A DNA stretch of 64,000 nucleotides, taken from the NCBI GenBank assembly GCA_017307375.1, contig JAFKFH010000004.1, forward strand, positions 620,001 through 684,000. The letters are read 5' to 3'. A program made the translations under genes and the position numbers. Below, in pieces: positions 7,903 to 17,582 of this stretch (its first letter is position 1; every line of letters starts with the position of its first letter). Below the pieces are notes generated by a model. The model saw only the letters and a program-made list of their open reading frames with translations, searched no databases and was not told where the DNA came from. This DNA comes from Alphaproteobacteria bacterium (GTDB lineage: Bacteria; Pseudomonadota; Alphaproteobacteria; Ferrovibrionales; Ferrovibrionaceae).

Positions 7903-9255
7903 CCAGGTCGGCATGCCGACGAAATCGAGAATGAGCTTGGCGTTGAGGACGATGATAACCATCGCGATCAGCGACACGACCGCGACGAGCCAGCCTGGCG
8001 CGCGCAGATCACCCATGCGGGCGCGGTCGGCGGCGATCAGCACCAGCGGGACCACCGCGAACGGCAGTTGCAGGCTGAGCACGACCTGGCTGAAGATCAG
8101 CAGCTTGCCGGCGCCGCTTTCGCCGTGGAGCATCGTGACGACGGCAGCCGGTGCGATTGCGGCCATGCGGGTGATCAGCCGGCGCAGCCACGGCGCCAGC
8201 TTGATGTCGAGAAACCCCTCCATCACGATTTGGCCGGCCATGGTTGCGGTTACGGTCGAATTCAGGCCGCAGCACAGCAGCGCGATGGCAAACAAGGTCG
8301 GCGCGATCGCCGAGCCGAGCAGCGGTGCGAGCAGGAAATGGGCCTTGTCGATGTCCGCAATCGCGGTCTCGCCCCGCATGTGAAACGCCGCCGCGGCCAG
8401 AATGAGAATGGCGGCATTGATCGTCAGCGCCCCCATCAGGGCGATCGAGCTGTCGATGGTGGCAAAGCGCAGGGCTTCCCGTCGCTGCGCCGGGCTGTCG
8501 CCGTAGGCGCGGGTCTGGACGACGCCGGAGTGCAGGTACAGATTATGCGGCATCACCGTCGCGCCGATGATGCCGAGCGCGAGATAGAGCATGTCCGGAT
8601 CGGTGACGACCCTGGCAGTCGGGGCAAAACCGCGAAGGACGGCCCCCCAGTCGGGATCCGCCAGCGCGATCGGGATGACGAAGCAGATCGCGATGACGGC
8701 GAGCAGGGCGATGACAAACGCCTCGATCCAGCGGAATCCCCTCGCCTGCAGCCACAGGATCAGCAAGACATCCGCCGCCGTGATCAGCACACCGAGTTCG
8801 AGCGGGATGCCGAACAGAAGATTGAGGCCGATTGCGGTGCCGATCACCTCGGCCAGGTCGGTGGCAATGATTGCCACTTCTGCGAACAGCCACAGGATCC
8901 AGGCGACCGGCCTGGGATAGGCGTCGCGGCAGGCCTGGGCCAGATCGCGCCCTGTCCCCACGGCGACCCGGGCACAGACATGCTGCAGGACGATCGCCAT
9001 GAGGTTGGACAGGAGCGCGACGAACAGCAACTGGTAGCCGAACCTGGATCCCCCGGCGAGCGACGTGGCCCAGTTGCCGGGGTCCATGTAGCCGACCGCG
9101 ACCAGGTAGCCCGGCCCGATGAAGGCCAAGCCCTTGCGCCAGGTCGCGCCGGTGTGCCGCACCGGGATCGAGCGATGGACATCTGCAAGCGATGGTTCGC
9201 CCCGACCGCGCCGCCACGGTGCGACCGCTGCGCCACCCGATAACCGAAGAGCCAT
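7897..9255 (-). CDS. mntH: Nramp-family divalent metal transporter (manganese importer)
   Basis: 452 residues with about 11 membrane helices. The signature DPGNWATSL in helix 1 and [15 protein letters not shown] in helix 6 are the metal-binding motifs of proton-coupled Nramp transporters. The start at 9255 follows GGGATGG. An in-frame ORF extends to 9405, but the extra residues are not family-like and cover the operator region. Two Fur/Mur-type palindromes lie just upstream, which fits manganese or iron control. Confidence 0.9.
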   Translation of the reverse strand: MALRLSGGAAVAPWRRGRGEPSLADVHRSIPVRHTGATWRKGLAFIGPGYLVAVGYMDPGNWATSLAGGSRFGYQLLFVALLSNLMAIVLQHVCARVAVGTGRDLAQACRDAYPRPVAWILWLFAEVAIIATDLAEVIGTAIGLNLLFGIPLELGVLITAADVLLILWLQARGFRWIEAFVIALLAVIAICFVIPIALADPDWGAVLRGFAPTARVVTDPDMLYLALGIIGATVMPHNLYLHSGVVQTRAYGDSPAQRREALRFATIDSSIALMGALTINAAILILAAAAFHMRGETAIADIDKAHFLLAPLLGSAIAPTLFAIALLCCGLNSTVTATMAGQIVMEGFLDIKLAPWLRRLITRMAAIAPAAVVTMLHGESGAGKLLIFSQVVLSLQLPFAVVPLVLIAADRARMGDLRAPGWLVAVVSLIAMVIIVLNAKLILDFVGMPTWN

Positions 9256-9270
9256 CGACCATCCCGTGTG

Positions 9271-9287
9271 TTGCAATTGATTCGCAA
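9271..9287 (-). promoter_or_regulatory. Fur/Mur-type palindrome, proximal to mntH
   Basis: The 17-bp site TTGCAATTGATTCGCAA has TTGCAAT and TTCGCAA arms around a 3-bp centre and lies 16 bp before the mntH start. It resembles the alphaproteobacterial Fur/Mur box (TGCAA/TTGCA arms). Confidence 0.5.
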
Positions 9288-9304
9288 TTAAGTTTGGGGC
9301 CAAT

Positions 9305-9321
9305 TGCGAACCATTTGCAAG
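9305..9321 (-). promoter_or_regulatory. Fur/Mur-type palindrome, distal to mntH
   Basis: TTGCGAACCATTTGCAA has arms TTGCGAA and TTTGCAA, which match as an inverted repeat in 6 of 7 positions. Its centre is 34 bp from the proximal site, about three helical turns. Confidence 0.5.
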
Positions 9322-9325
9322 TATG

Positions 9326-9781
9326 TCAGTTCGGCGATATCGGCTTGCGCATGAAGACGCGGGAATAACCGGCTTGTTCCCCGCGGTGGGTTTCGACGAA
9401 GCCAAGCCGCCGGTACAAGGTGATGTTCTCGGTCATCGTGATGTGGGTGTAGAGCCGGATTTCGTGCAGCCCCAGGCGGCGGGCCTCGGCCTCGGCAAAG
9501 GCGATCAGCCGGCGGCCGAGCCCCCGGCCCTGCGCTTCGGGCGCGACCGCGACATTGTCGAGCAGCAGATGGTCCGGCTGTGGCAGCAGCACGATCAGTC
9601 CGGCCGGCCGGCCGGCATGGTCGACCACCGTCACCCGGCCATCTGCTACCAGCGCGTGGTAATCGTCGAGCATCGGCCCGGGCGGCTTGCCGATGCGCGG
9701 CAGGTAGATCGAATAGGCAGCCCGGACGAGGGCTTCGATGCCGGCAACGTCTTCGATACCGGCCTGACGGAGTGTCACCAT
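9326..9781 (-). CDS. GNAT-family N-acetyltransferase
   Basis: 151 residues with the GNAT core: [27 protein letters not shown] (acetyl-CoA loop RGLGRR) and the [12 protein letters not shown]-terminal motif. The acyl acceptor is unknown. The ATG at 9781 follows GGGAG and starts at the first family-like residues (MVTLRQAG); a longer ORF to 9889 is disregarded. It lies upstream of mntH on the same strand but is separated from it by the mntH operator region. Confidence 0.82.
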   Translation of the reverse strand: MVTLRQAGIEDVAGIEALVRAAYSIYLPRIGKPPGPMLDDYHALVADGRVTVVDHAGRPAGLIVLLPQPDHLLLDNVAVAPEAQGRGLGRRLIAFAEAEARRLGLHEIRLYTHITMTENITLYRRLGFVETHRGEQAGYSRVFMRKPISPN

Positions 9782-9954
9782 CGCCGAACTCCCTGCCGAT
9801 GCTCGGGCCAAGGTTGGACCTGGCCATGAGGGCCTGTCAATCGCGCCGGCAATCGGCAGGCGGATGGAAATCCTAGGTCCGATCCGCATCCCCGGAACCG
9901 CTTCTCGCCGCTCGCGTTGCGCTTGGGTCTCCCCGCGACCGGAGGATCCGCATC

Positions 9955-12591
9955 TTGGCCGGCATTGCCACCTACAATCGCAAGCGCGACTTCTCCAAGA
10001 CCGCCGAACCGCCGGGCGAGATATCGAAGCGGCACCGGGGCGAACCCCGCTTTGTCATTCAGAAGCACGATGCCAGCCGGCTGCACTACGATTTCCGCCT
10101 CGAGATCGACGGCGTCCTCTGCAGCTGGGCGGTTCCCAAGGGACCGTCGCTCGATCCCGGTGAAAAGCGCCTCGCCGTGCGCACAGAGGACCATCCGGTC
10201 GCTTATGGCGGTTTCGAAGGCACGATCCCCGCGGGCGAATATGGCGGCGGGACGGTGATGCTGTGGGATGAAGGCACGTTCAGGCCGGTCGGCAATCCGC
10301 GCGACGGCCTGAAGCAGGGCGACCTCAAGTTCGAACTGCATGGCAAGCGCCTACGGGGCAGCTTCGTGCTTGCACGGATGCGGCCGCGACCCAAGGAAAA
10401 GGGCGAAAACTGGTTGCTGATCAAGCATCGCGACGCCGAAGGGCGCGCGGGGTCGGGTGATGCGGTGGTTCGCGACCACACGGCCTCGGTCAGGACCGAG
10501 CGGCAGATGGACGAAATCGCGGCGGGCGGCAAGACCTGGCATTCCAATCGCGCGGCGAAGGCCGGGAAACAGACCTCGAAGAAGCGCATCGAGCCGGCCG
10601 GGATTCCGATCGATGTCGCGGCGCTGACCGGGGCGAAGAAGGCGCGCCTGCCGCAGAAGTTATCCCCCCAGCTCGCCACGTTGATCGAGGATCCGCCCGC
10701 TGGTGACGACTGGCTGTCGGAGATCAAGTTCGACGGCTACCGGATGCTGGCCCGGATCGAGGACGGCTCGGTTCGGATATTCAGCCGCAACGGCCTGCCC
10801 TGGGAAAAGAAGCTGCCGAGGATTGCCGCATCGCTCGCGCGGCTCGCAGTCGACAGCGCCTGGCTCGACGGGGAAATCGTCGTGCTTGACGAAGAAGGTC
10901 GCTCGAGCTTCAGCCGATTGAAGAATGCACTCGGCGGCGAACAGGGCGATATCTTCTTCTTCGTCTTCGATATTCTGCACCTGAACGGCTTCAGCCTGAT
11001 GGACTGTCGCCAGGACGATCGCAAGGCGGTCCTGGAACAGGTTCTGGGGACGAACCCACCCGCTTGGCTGAAATATTCCGACCACATGGCCGGGCTGCCC
11101 GATCGCATCCGCCAGCGCGCCTGCGAGATGAATCTCGAAGGCATCATCGTCAAGGCCGCCGATGCGCCCTATCGACAGCAGCGGACCCGCAGCTGGCTCA
11201 AGTTGAAATGCATCCAGCGCGAGGAATTCGTTGTCGTCGGCTACACCGATCCGCAGGGCAGCCGGGAAGGTTTCGGCGCCTTGCATCTCGGCTATTACGA
11301 TGCCGATGGCAAGCTGCACTACGCCGGGGGATGCGGCAGCGGCTTCAATGCCAAGATGCTGAAAGCGCTGTATAACCGCCTGCAGGGATCGGTGCGCAGG
11401 ATTCCGCCGGGCATTCTGATCCACGGCGACGGGCCGCCACGGAGTCTCAACTGGGTCAAGCCGGAGATCGTCGTCGAAACGCAGTTCACCGAATGGACCG
11501 ACGGCGGGTCGGTGCGTCATTGCGTCTTCCTCGGCCTCCGTGACGACAAGACCCCATCCGACGTGGTCCGCGATCCGCCGACCGAACCGATCGGCCGCTT
11601 CTCGGGCGCCGGGACGGTGGTCACTGCCGTCGCGGCACGGCCGAGGAAGAAGAAGGCGGGCAGCAGGGAGAAAAGGAGCAAGCCTGAGGCACCTGCGATC
11701 GTCGACAATCGCCGCGACGAGGCCGAAGGGGTCAGGCTGACGCATCCCGCCAAGCTGCTTTGGCCGGACGAGAAAATCAGCAAGGCCGACCTTGCGCAAT
11801 ACTGGCAACGCGCCGGCGTCCACGCCCTGCCCTATGTCGCCGGGCGCCCGCTGGCCCTGGTTCGCTGCCCCGACGGGATAAAAGGCCAACAGTTTTTCCA
11901 GAAGAAGGTGTCGCCGGGCTTCCCACGCCAGATCGAGGATCTGACGATCGGTGACGAGCAGGTGATCGCCATCCGCGACGCCGACGGCCTGCGCGCCTTG
12001 AGCCAGATGGCTGCGATCGAACTTCATCCCTGGGGCGCGACAGTCGACGACATCGAGCGTCCGACCTATATCGTCATCGACCTCGATCCCGACATCGGCC
12101 TCGACTTCGAGGATGTGGTCGATGCCGCCCATCAGGTGCGTGAAGCGCTGAAAACGGCAGGCCTGGCCAGCTTCTGCAAGACAACGGGAGGCAAGGGGCT
12201 GCATGTGGTCGTGCCGTTCCGCCCGACCCTGGGCTGGAACGAGGCAAAGGCTTTCGCCCGGTCGATCGCTGCCGCCTTCACCAGGGCCGAGCCCGGACGT
12301 TTCGTCGACGTCGCGGCCAAGAAATCGCGCGGCGGCCGGATCTTCATCGACTACCTGCGCAACGGTCGCGGCGCAACCGCCGTGGCCCCGTTCAGCCCGC
12401 GGGCAAGACCGGGTGCTACCATCGCCATGCCGCTGACCTGGGGCCAGGTTAAGCCGGGCCTCGATCCGGCCGACTACACGGTCAGGTCTTCGGACAGGCA
12501 ACTCATGGCCGGGGCTGCCGCCTGGAAGGACTTCTTCGCAACCGATCAGGTCGTGTCGGCAAAGATCCGGCAGGCCTTCGAGAAACTCTGA
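9955..12591 (+). CDS. ligD: Multifunctional ATP-dependent DNA ligase LigD (PE-Lig-Pol)
   Basis: 878 residues, TTG start 8 nt after GGAGGA. N-terminal phosphoesterase: His38, His44, Asp46, Arg48, His80 and Tyr84 fit the spacing of the Pseudomonas enzyme. A basic linker (about 195-235) leads to the ligase, with catalytic Lys258 in EIKFDGYRM and RSWLKLKC as motif V. A second linker (570-595) leads to the polymerase/primase domain with IDLDPD metal ligands and TTGGKGLHVVVPF. It repairs double-strand breaks by end joining with Ku, encoded 11 bp downstream. The domain order is that of rhizobial LigD. Confidence 0.95.
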   Translation: MAGIATYNRKRDFSKTAEPPGEISKRHRGEPRFVIQKHDASRLHYDFRLEIDGVLCSWAVPKGPSLDPGEKRLAVRTEDHPVAYGGFEGTIPAGEYGGGTVMLWDEGTFRPVGNPRDGLKQGDLKFELHGKRLRGSFVLARMRPRPKEKGENWLLIKHRDAEGRAGSGDAVVRDHTASVRTERQMDEIAAGGKTWHSNRAAKAGKQTSKKRIEPAGIPIDVAALTGAKKARLPQKLSPQLATLIEDPPAGDDWLSEIKFDGYRMLARIEDGSVRIFSRNGLPWEKKLPRIAASLARLAVDSAWLDGEIVVLDEEGRSSFSRLKNALGGEQGDIFFFVFDILHLNGFSLMDCRQDDRKAVLEQVLGTNPPAWLKYSDHMAGLPDRIRQRACEMNLEGIIVKAADAPYRQQRTRSWLKLKCIQREEFVVVGYTDPQGSREGFGALHLGYYDADGKLHYAGGCGSGFNAKMLKALYNRLQGSVRRIPPGILIHGDGPPRSLNWVKPEIVVETQFTEWTDGGSVRHCVFLGLRDDKTPSDVVRDPPTEPIGRFSGAGTVVTAVAARPRKKKAGSREKRSKPEAPAIVDNRRDEAEGVRLTHPAKLLWPDEKISKADLAQYWQRAGVHALPYVAGRPLALVRCPDGIKGQQFFQKKVSPGFPRQIEDLTIGDEQVIAIRDADGLRALSQMAAIELHPWGATVDDIERPTYIVIDLDPDIGLDFEDVVDAAHQVREALKTAGLASFCKTTGGKGLHVVVPFRPTLGWNEAKAFARSIAAAFTRAEPGRFVDVAAKKSRGGRIFIDYLRNGRGATAVAPFSPRARPGATIAMPLTWGQVKPGLDPADYTVRSSDRQLMAGAAAWKDFFATDQVVSAKIRQAFEKL

Positions 12592-12602
12592 GGAACCAGG
12601 TG

Positions 12603-13529
12603 ATGCCAAGGCGTTCCAAGCAGGTGTCGCGTCCGCTGTGGCGGGGCTATCTCAAGCTCTCGCTGGTCTCCTGCCCGATAGCGGTGTTCAACGCGATCAC
12701 CGAGTCCGAGGACATCCACCTCAATTTCCTCAACCCCGAAACCGGCAACCGGATCCGCTATCAGGTGGTCGACGCGGAAACCGAGGAACTGATCGATCGC
12801 GCCGATCTGGTCCGGGGCTACCAGTTTCAGAAGGACCGCTACGTCACCCTCACCGACGACGAATTGGACGAGCTGAAGATCGAAAGCTCCGAGGTGATGA
12901 AGGTCGAGGAATTTGTGCCGTTCGCCGAAATACCGCCGATGTACTTCGAACGTGGCTACTACATCGTGCCCGACGGCGAGGCAGGTGAGGAAGCCTACGC
13001 CGTCATTCGTGAGGCGATGTCCCGCTCAGGCATGTTCGCGATCACCCGTGCCGTGATCGCCCGCAAGGAGCGGGTGATCGCCCTCAAGCCGAGTGGGCGG
13101 GGCATCGTCGGCCATGCGTTGCGCGAGGCAAGCGACATCCGGCCTGAAAGGGAGTTCTTCGGCGGCATCGATGCGGCCAAGCCCGACAAGGATGCGCTGG
13201 CAATCGCGCTGCAACTGGTCGAACAGAAGACGGCACGCTTCGATCCGGCGAAGTTCGAGGATCGCTACGAAGCCCGCCTGCGTCAGCTGATCGATGCCAA
13301 GCTCGAAGGGGTCGAGCTCGAGCCGGAGGAGATCGAGGAGGCGCCGAAGGTGACGAGCCTGATGGAGGCGTTGAAGCGCAGCCTGGCGGAAGGTGGCAAG
13401 GGTGCCCGTCGGGGGTCGCCGAACGACGATGCCGGCGACGAGCCGAGGGCTGCCACGATTCACCGGCTGCAACCCAAGAAGAAGGCACCGGCGAAGAAGA
13501 AGCCGGCGAAGTCCCGACGGCGCGCCTGA
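12603..13529 (+). CDS. ku: Non-homologous end-joining protein Ku
   Basis: 308 residues. The core begins RPLWRGYLKLSLVSCPIAVFNAI, typical of bacterial Ku, and forms the homodimeric ring that threads on DNA ends and recruits LigD. The C-terminus (from about residue 265) is low-complexity and Lys/Arg-rich (KKKAPAKKKPAKSRRRA), like tails that aid DNA binding and ring movement. The ATG at 12603 is 8 nt after AGGA; a GTG one codon earlier is also possible. It follows ligD closely and is presumably cotranscribed. Confidence 0.95.
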   Translation: MPRRSKQVSRPLWRGYLKLSLVSCPIAVFNAITESEDIHLNFLNPETGNRIRYQVVDAETEELIDRADLVRGYQFQKDRYVTLTDDELDELKIESSEVMKVEEFVPFAEIPPMYFERGYYIVPDGEAGEEAYAVIREAMSRSGMFAITRAVIARKERVIALKPSGRGIVGHALREASDIRPEREFFGGIDAAKPDKDALAIALQLVEQKTARFDPAKFEDRYEARLRQLIDAKLEGVELEPEEIEEAPKVTSLMEALKRSLAEGGKGARRGSPNDDAGDEPRAATIHRLQPKKKAPAKKKPAKSRRRA

Positions 13530-13591
13530 AGGGAACCTCGCCGCTTCTGTACGGTTTGTCCTGCGACGGACCAACCAGCAGGAGAAACCCA

Positions 13592-14236
13592 ATGGCCAAG
13601 CGCGCCACCAGGACATCGACGACGACTGCCCGCAAGACCAAGACCACCGCCGCCTCGGCCGGGACCTCCGCACGGCGCAAGGCCGCGGCCCCGCGGCGCA
13701 AGTCGAGCGGCCTGGGGCTGACGAGCGTTACCCCGGCCCTGGCGAGACTCGCCAAGGAGATGACGTCAGCCCTGGCAGCCGCAGTCGCGCCCGGCGATGC
13801 CATTGCCCTGCTGAAGGCCGATCACCGCAAGGTCGAGCAATTGTTCAAGGATTTCGAGGCCGCCGAACGCAACGTGGAAAAGGGCAAGCTTGCCGCCCAG
13901 ATCTGCCTGGAATTGCGCGTGCATGCCAAGATCGAGGAGGAGTTGCTGTATCCGCCGGCGCACGAGGAGATCGAGGAAGACATCGTCGACGAGGCCATCG
14001 TCGAACACGCCGGGGCGAAGAACCTGATCAAGCAGATCGAGGCGATGAAACCGGGCGAGCATCTCTTCGACGCCAAGGTCAAGGTGCTCGGCGAATACAT
14101 CAAGCACCATGTAAAGGAAGAGGAAAACGAGATGTTCCCGCAGCTTCGGCAGAGCGGGTTGGATCTTGCCGAACTCGGCGCGCAGTTGAAGGCTCGAAAG
14201 CAGGACCTGCTGCAACAGCTTTCATCCAAGAAATAG
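13592..14236 (+). CDS. Hemerythrin HHE-domain protein with a histone-like basic N-terminal tail
   Basis: 214 residues, start after GGAGAAA. Residues 1-40 are almost only Lys, Arg, Thr, Ala and Ser, like a histone tail. The rest is a hemerythrin-like four-helix bundle with His and Glu ligands in LLKADHRKVEQLF, HAKIEEELLYP, EAIVEHAGAKNLI and YIKHHVKEEENEMFP, consistent with a di-iron site. It is third in a ligD-ku operon, 62 bp after ku. A 9-bp imperfect hairpin (13553-13576) lies before its ribosome binding site. A DNA-associated oxygen or iron sensor role is inference. Confidence 0.85.
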   Translation: MAKRATRTSTTTARKTKTTAASAGTSARRKAAAPRRKSSGLGLTSVTPALARLAKEMTSALAAAVAPGDAIALLKADHRKVEQLFKDFEAAERNVEKGKLAAQICLELRVHAKIEEELLYPPAHEEIEEDIVDEAIVEHAGAKNLIKQIEAMKPGEHLFDAKVKVLGEYIKHHVKEEENEMFPQLRQSGLDLAELGAQLKARKQDLLQQLSSKK

Positions 14237-14242
14237 TCTGCT

Positions 14243-14288
14243 TGCGCCGCTTCTTCCAACCACCAAAATATATCGGAGAAGCGGCGCA
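14243..14288. terminator. Bidirectional hairpin terminator between convergent genes
   Basis: TGCGCCGCTTCTTCC (14243-14257) pairs with GGAGAAGCGGCGCA (14275-14288) with one bulged base, around a 17-nt AT-rich loop. It sits between the ends of the hemerythrin gene and the convergent methyltransferase-like gene. Confidence 0.6.
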
Positions 14289-14296
14289 TCCCGCCG

Positions 14297-15073
14297 TCAG
14301 CGGTCCATTTCCCGCCATGCTGTGGCCAGATCCGGCGACAGGCTATCACTGTAAAATGCCTGCTGCGGGAACACGAACGGCGCTGCACTTGTTTTTCGAG
14401 CGAGAAACATCAGTCCCGAATAGCGCGCCAACCGCTCTTCCACAGCGATTCTTATATATGATTCTCGTGAAGTAATTGGAACCAGTTTACCTGGCCTTTC
14501 CGTGCCGTCGAGATAAGAAAACATCAGTAATTTATAAGAATTTGCTTCGGCGAGGTCAAAAATAAAGGTCGGATGGTAATTGTAAAATCCGTGGTCGTAG
14601 CATCCCTGATTTGGCAGCGAATGAAACATAAGGCCGCCTGATGTTGTGGCTTCGTGCATGGTTTTAAAGAATTGTGCTTGATTGAAAATATGCTCTGCCG
14701 TTCCAAAATTAGTCGTCAAGTCAAACTGGCGAGGTAGCTCGATCGGAATATTTAGGTCATGCTTCATCGAAGCACTTGTCCCATGCAAATCAACCGCTAG
14801 GTATTCCCGTATGCCAAACACAATCTGGTAGAAGAGTTTCGCGACATCGAACCGCCTCTCCCGACCGCCAAGCAATAACGATTGCTGCCCAACCCATTCG
14901 ACGAATGCCGGATCCCGTCCGAAGAAGGCGGCGATCCGGGGTAGTTCCCCAACCGCGACGTCACCGTACCAGTTCTGTTCACCAAACTCGAGCATGGCAT
15001 GAGAGGCTTGCGGGAGGTGTCCTTGTGCAGCCGCCTCCAGTATAAAAGTGACGTGAGCGTGGGTAATTGCCAT
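14297..15073 (-). CDS. Methyltransferase-like protein of low GC content
   Basis: 258 residues. The middle reads FDLTTNFGTAEHIFNQAQFFKTMHEATTSGGLMFHSLPNQG, like SAM-dependent methyltransferases seen in surface-polysaccharide loci (FDLVxNxGTxEHxxNQ pattern), but a glycine-rich SAM motif I is not clear. The gene is far richer in A+T than its neighbours, so recent transfer is likely. Start: a TAGTAT -10 lies 7 nt before the ATG at 15073; a GTG at 15079 with AGGGA is the alternative. Substrate unknown. Confidence 0.65.
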   Translation of the reverse strand: MAITHAHVTFILEAAAQGHLPQASHAMLEFGEQNWYGDVAVGELPRIAAFFGRDPAFVEWVGQQSLLLGGRERRFDVAKLFYQIVFGIREYLAVDLHGTSASMKHDLNIPIELPRQFDLTTNFGTAEHIFNQAQFFKTMHEATTSGGLMFHSLPNQGCYDHGFYNYHPTFIFDLAEANSYKLLMFSYLDGTERPGKLVPITSRESYIRIAVEERLARYSGLMFLARKTSAAPFVFPQQAFYSDSLSPDLATAWREMDR

Positions 15074-15080
15074 GACCACA

Positions 15081-15110
15081 ATACTATCCCTAAGCTCGAG
15101 TTGATGCCAC
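15081..15110 (-). promoter_or_regulatory. Predicted leaderless promoter of the methyltransferase-like gene
   Basis: On the minus strand there is GTGGCA (15105-15110), an 18-bp spacer and TAGTAT (15081-15086), then 7 nt to the ATG. The -35 matches the consensus at four of six positions. Confidence 0.35.
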
Positions 15111-15152
15111 GCCGGCCGCGCTTGCAGGCCACGGATTCCATGAGGCAAGTGG

Positions 15153-16181
15153 ATGCAGTTTCGGCGACTTGGTGCCGCAGGGCTGTTTGTGCCCGCCTTG
15201 AGCTTCGGCACGGCCACCTTCGGGGGGCAAGGCGACTTCTACAAGGTTTGGGGCTCGACCGACGCCGCCAAGGCGCGGCGGCTGGTCGATATTGCGCTTG
15301 ATGCCGGCGTCTGCCTGTTCGATACCGCGGACAGTTATTCCGGCGGTATGGCCGAAGAAATCCTCGGCACGGCGATTGCCGGCAGACGCTCGCAGGTATT
15401 GATCTCCACGAAATCCACGTTCCGGCTCGGTCCCGGCGCCAACGATGTCGGCTCTTCGCGGCATCGGCTGATTGCCGCGTGCGAGGCGAGTCTTCGCCGG
15501 CTCGGGATCGACCATATCGATCTCTGGCAGATGCATGGCTTCGATGCCGCGACGCCGATCGAGGAGACTATGCGAGCGCTGGACGATCTGGTGACCGCCG
15601 GCAAGGTTCGCTACGTGGGATGCTCGAACTTCTCCGGCTGGCACCTGATGAAGTCACTGGCGATCAGCGATCGCCACGGCTGGGTCCGTCACGTCGCCCA
15701 TCAGGCATACTACTCGCTGGTCGGTCGCGACTACGAGGCCGAGCTGATGCCGCTGGCCCTCGACCAAGGGGTCGGCACCGTAGCCTGGAGCCCCCTGGCC
15801 GGCGGGTTGCTTTCCGGCAAGATCCGCCGCGGCCGTCCGCCGGCCGAAGGCACGCGGATGTCGGTGCAGGACGGCCCGGGTCGGCACTATCCGCGTGAGC
15901 AGCTTTATGCCGTCGTCGATCTATTGGACGAGATCGCGGCCGAGGCCGGCCGCAGCGTGTCGCAAGTCGCGCTGAACTGGGTCATGCATCGGCCGACAGT
16001 CGCGACCGTGGTGATCGGGGCGCGCACCGAGGCTCAGCTGCGCGACAATCTCGGCGCCGCTGGCTTTCGCCTCACGGCCGACCAGGTGGCGCGCCTGGAC
16101 CAAGTCAGCGCGCGCCCCCTGCCCTACCCGTATTGGCACCAGCGCTTGACACTGCCCGACCGCAATCCGCCGCCTGTCTAG
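15153..16181 (+). CDS. Aldo/keto reductase
   Basis: 342 residues, an NADPH-dependent TIM-barrel oxidoreductase close to the YajO/Gfo-like group of AKRs. The catalytic tetrad is visible: FDTADSYSGG (Asp, Tyr), VLISTKST (Lys) and LWQMHGFD (His). Cofactor-binding blocks VVIGARTEAQLRDNL and SPLAGGLLSGK are present. The ATG follows GAGGCAAG. Substrate unknown. Confidence 0.9.
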   Translation: MQFRRLGAAGLFVPALSFGTATFGGQGDFYKVWGSTDAAKARRLVDIALDAGVCLFDTADSYSGGMAEEILGTAIAGRRSQVLISTKSTFRLGPGANDVGSSRHRLIAACEASLRRLGIDHIDLWQMHGFDAATPIEETMRALDDLVTAGKVRYVGCSNFSGWHLMKSLAISDRHGWVRHVAHQAYYSLVGRDYEAELMPLALDQGVGTVAWSPLAGGLLSGKIRRGRPPAEGTRMSVQDGPGRHYPREQLYAVVDLLDEIAAEAGRSVSQVALNWVMHRPTVATVVIGARTEAQLRDNLGAAGFRLTADQVARLDQVSARPLPYPYWHQRLTLPDRNPPPV

Positions 16182-16200
16182 ACGAACCGCCCGGCGGCGG
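16167..16200. terminator. Hairpin between convergent aldo/keto reductase and hflX
   Basis: CCGCCGCC (16167-16174) pairs with GGCGGCGG (16193-16200) over an 18-nt loop. The left arm lies inside the last codons of the reductase gene. No T-tract is present. Confidence 0.35.
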
Positions 16201-16211
16201 CTTGCAGCGCG

Positions 16212-17582
16212 TCAGACGGCGTGAATGGCCCCTGGCCCGAGACGCTTGCGCAACTGGCCAAGTTCGGCTTCGTCGAGCGCGACGGTCAAAGTGACCCGGC
16301 CATCATCGCCCTTGCGTCCGAGCACCTCGCCATGGCGGTGCAGCCAGGCAAGCGTCGCACCGTCGCCGGCATCAAGCGTGACCGTCATCGGCTGGCGGCT
16401 CGCCCCCAGTCGGCGTGCCAGTTCGGCGAGCAGCCCGTCGCAACCTTCCCCGGTCAGGGCGGAGACCGCGACATGGTCCGGACCATCCGCGCGGCTGGTC
16501 AGCGCCTCGTGCCGTTCCGGCGTCAACAGGTCGATCTTGTTCCAGATTTCAATGAGGTTCTCGTGGGTGTCGGGCTCGACGCCCAGGTCCCGCAACACAT
16601 CCTCGACATCGGCAGCCTGGGCATCGCTGTCGGCGTGGGCGATGTCGCGGACATGCAGGATGATGTCGGCCTCCAGCACCTCTTCCAGCGTCGCCCTGAA
16701 GGCCGCGACGAGGTGCGTCGGCAGATCGGAGATGAAGCCGACAGTGTCGGACAGGATGATCCGCCGCCCGTCCGGCAGCTTCAGCACCCGCATTGTCGGG
16801 TCCAGCGTCGCGAACAGCATGTCCTCGGCCAGCACTTCGGCACGGGTCAGCCGGTTGAACAGCGTCGATTTTCCGGCATTGGTGTAGCCGACCAGGGCGA
16901 CGATCGGATAGGGCACCTTGCGCCGGGATTTCCGGTGCAGTTCACGGGTGCGAACAACCTGATCGAGCTCCTTGCGCAGCTTGGCGATACGCTCGCCGAT
17001 CAGCCGGCGGTCGATTTCGAGCTGGCTCTCACCCGGGCCGCCGAGGAAGCCGAAGCCGCCCCGCTGGCGCTCGAGATGGGTCCAGGTGCGCACCAGGCGC
17101 GACCGCTGATAGGTGAGATGGGCCAGTTCGACCTGCAACCGGCCCTCGCGCGTCCGCGCACGTTCACCGAAGATTTCGAGGATCAGCCCGGTACGGTCGA
17201 TGACCTTGCACTTCCAGGCCTTCTCGAGATTGCGCTGCTGGACCGGGGTCACCGCCGAATCGACGACCACGACCGTGACGTGCATCGCCTCGATCAGTTC
17301 GCCCAGTGTTTCTACCCTGCCGCTGCCGAAAAGTGTTGCCGGCTTGGCGGCGGGAAGGACCACCACCTCGGCATGGGCGACTTCGAGCCCGATGGCGTGC
17401 GTAAGGCTTGCCGCCTCGGCCAGCCGCGCTTCGGGGTCGCGGCGGACCGCCGCCTCGTCCGTCTGGCCCCGCCGTTGCTTCAGCGCGGGGTGGAGGACGA
17501 GGGCACGCCCCGAGCTGCCCGCCGTTGCCGGCGGGTCGAGCCCGGGGTCGTGCCCCGCATCCATGTCGTCGTTGCGGCTCAC
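16212..17582 (-). CDS. hflX: Ribosome-associated GTPase HflX
   Basis: 456 residues. N-terminal HflX domain, then a GTP-binding domain with G1 [10 protein letters not shown]3 DTVGF and G4 NKID, and the family glycine-rich [30 protein letters not shown] linker region. It splits stalled or stressed ribosomes. The ATG overlaps the hfq stop (ATGA), the usual hfq-hflX arrangement in proteobacteria. Confidence 0.95.
   Translation of the reverse strand: MSRNDDMDAGHDPGLDPPATAGSSGRALVLHPALKQRRGQTDEAAVRRDPEARLAEAASLTHAIGLEVAHAEVVVLPAAKPATLFGSGRVETLGELIEAMHVTVVVVDSAVTPVQQRNLEKAWKCKVIDRTGLILEIFGERARTREGRLQVELAHLTYQRSRLVRTWTHLERQRGGFGFLGGPGESQLEIDRRLIGERIAKLRKELDQVVRTRELHRKSRRKVPYPIVALVGYTNAGKSTLFNRLTRAEVLAEDMLFATLDPTMRVLKLPDGRRIILSDTVGFISDLPTHLVAAFRATLEEVLEADIILHVRDIAHADSDAQAADVEDVLRDLGVEPDTHENLIEIWNKIDLLTPERHEALTSRADGPDHVAVSALTGEGCDGLLAELARRLGASRQPMTVTLDAGDGATLAWLHRHGEVLGRKGDDGRVTLTVALDEAELGQLRKRLGPGAIHAV

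Noticed and set aside
9782-9889. Longer N-terminus of the GNAT gene
   Set aside because: Residues are not family-like and the ATG at 9781 has its own GGGAG site.
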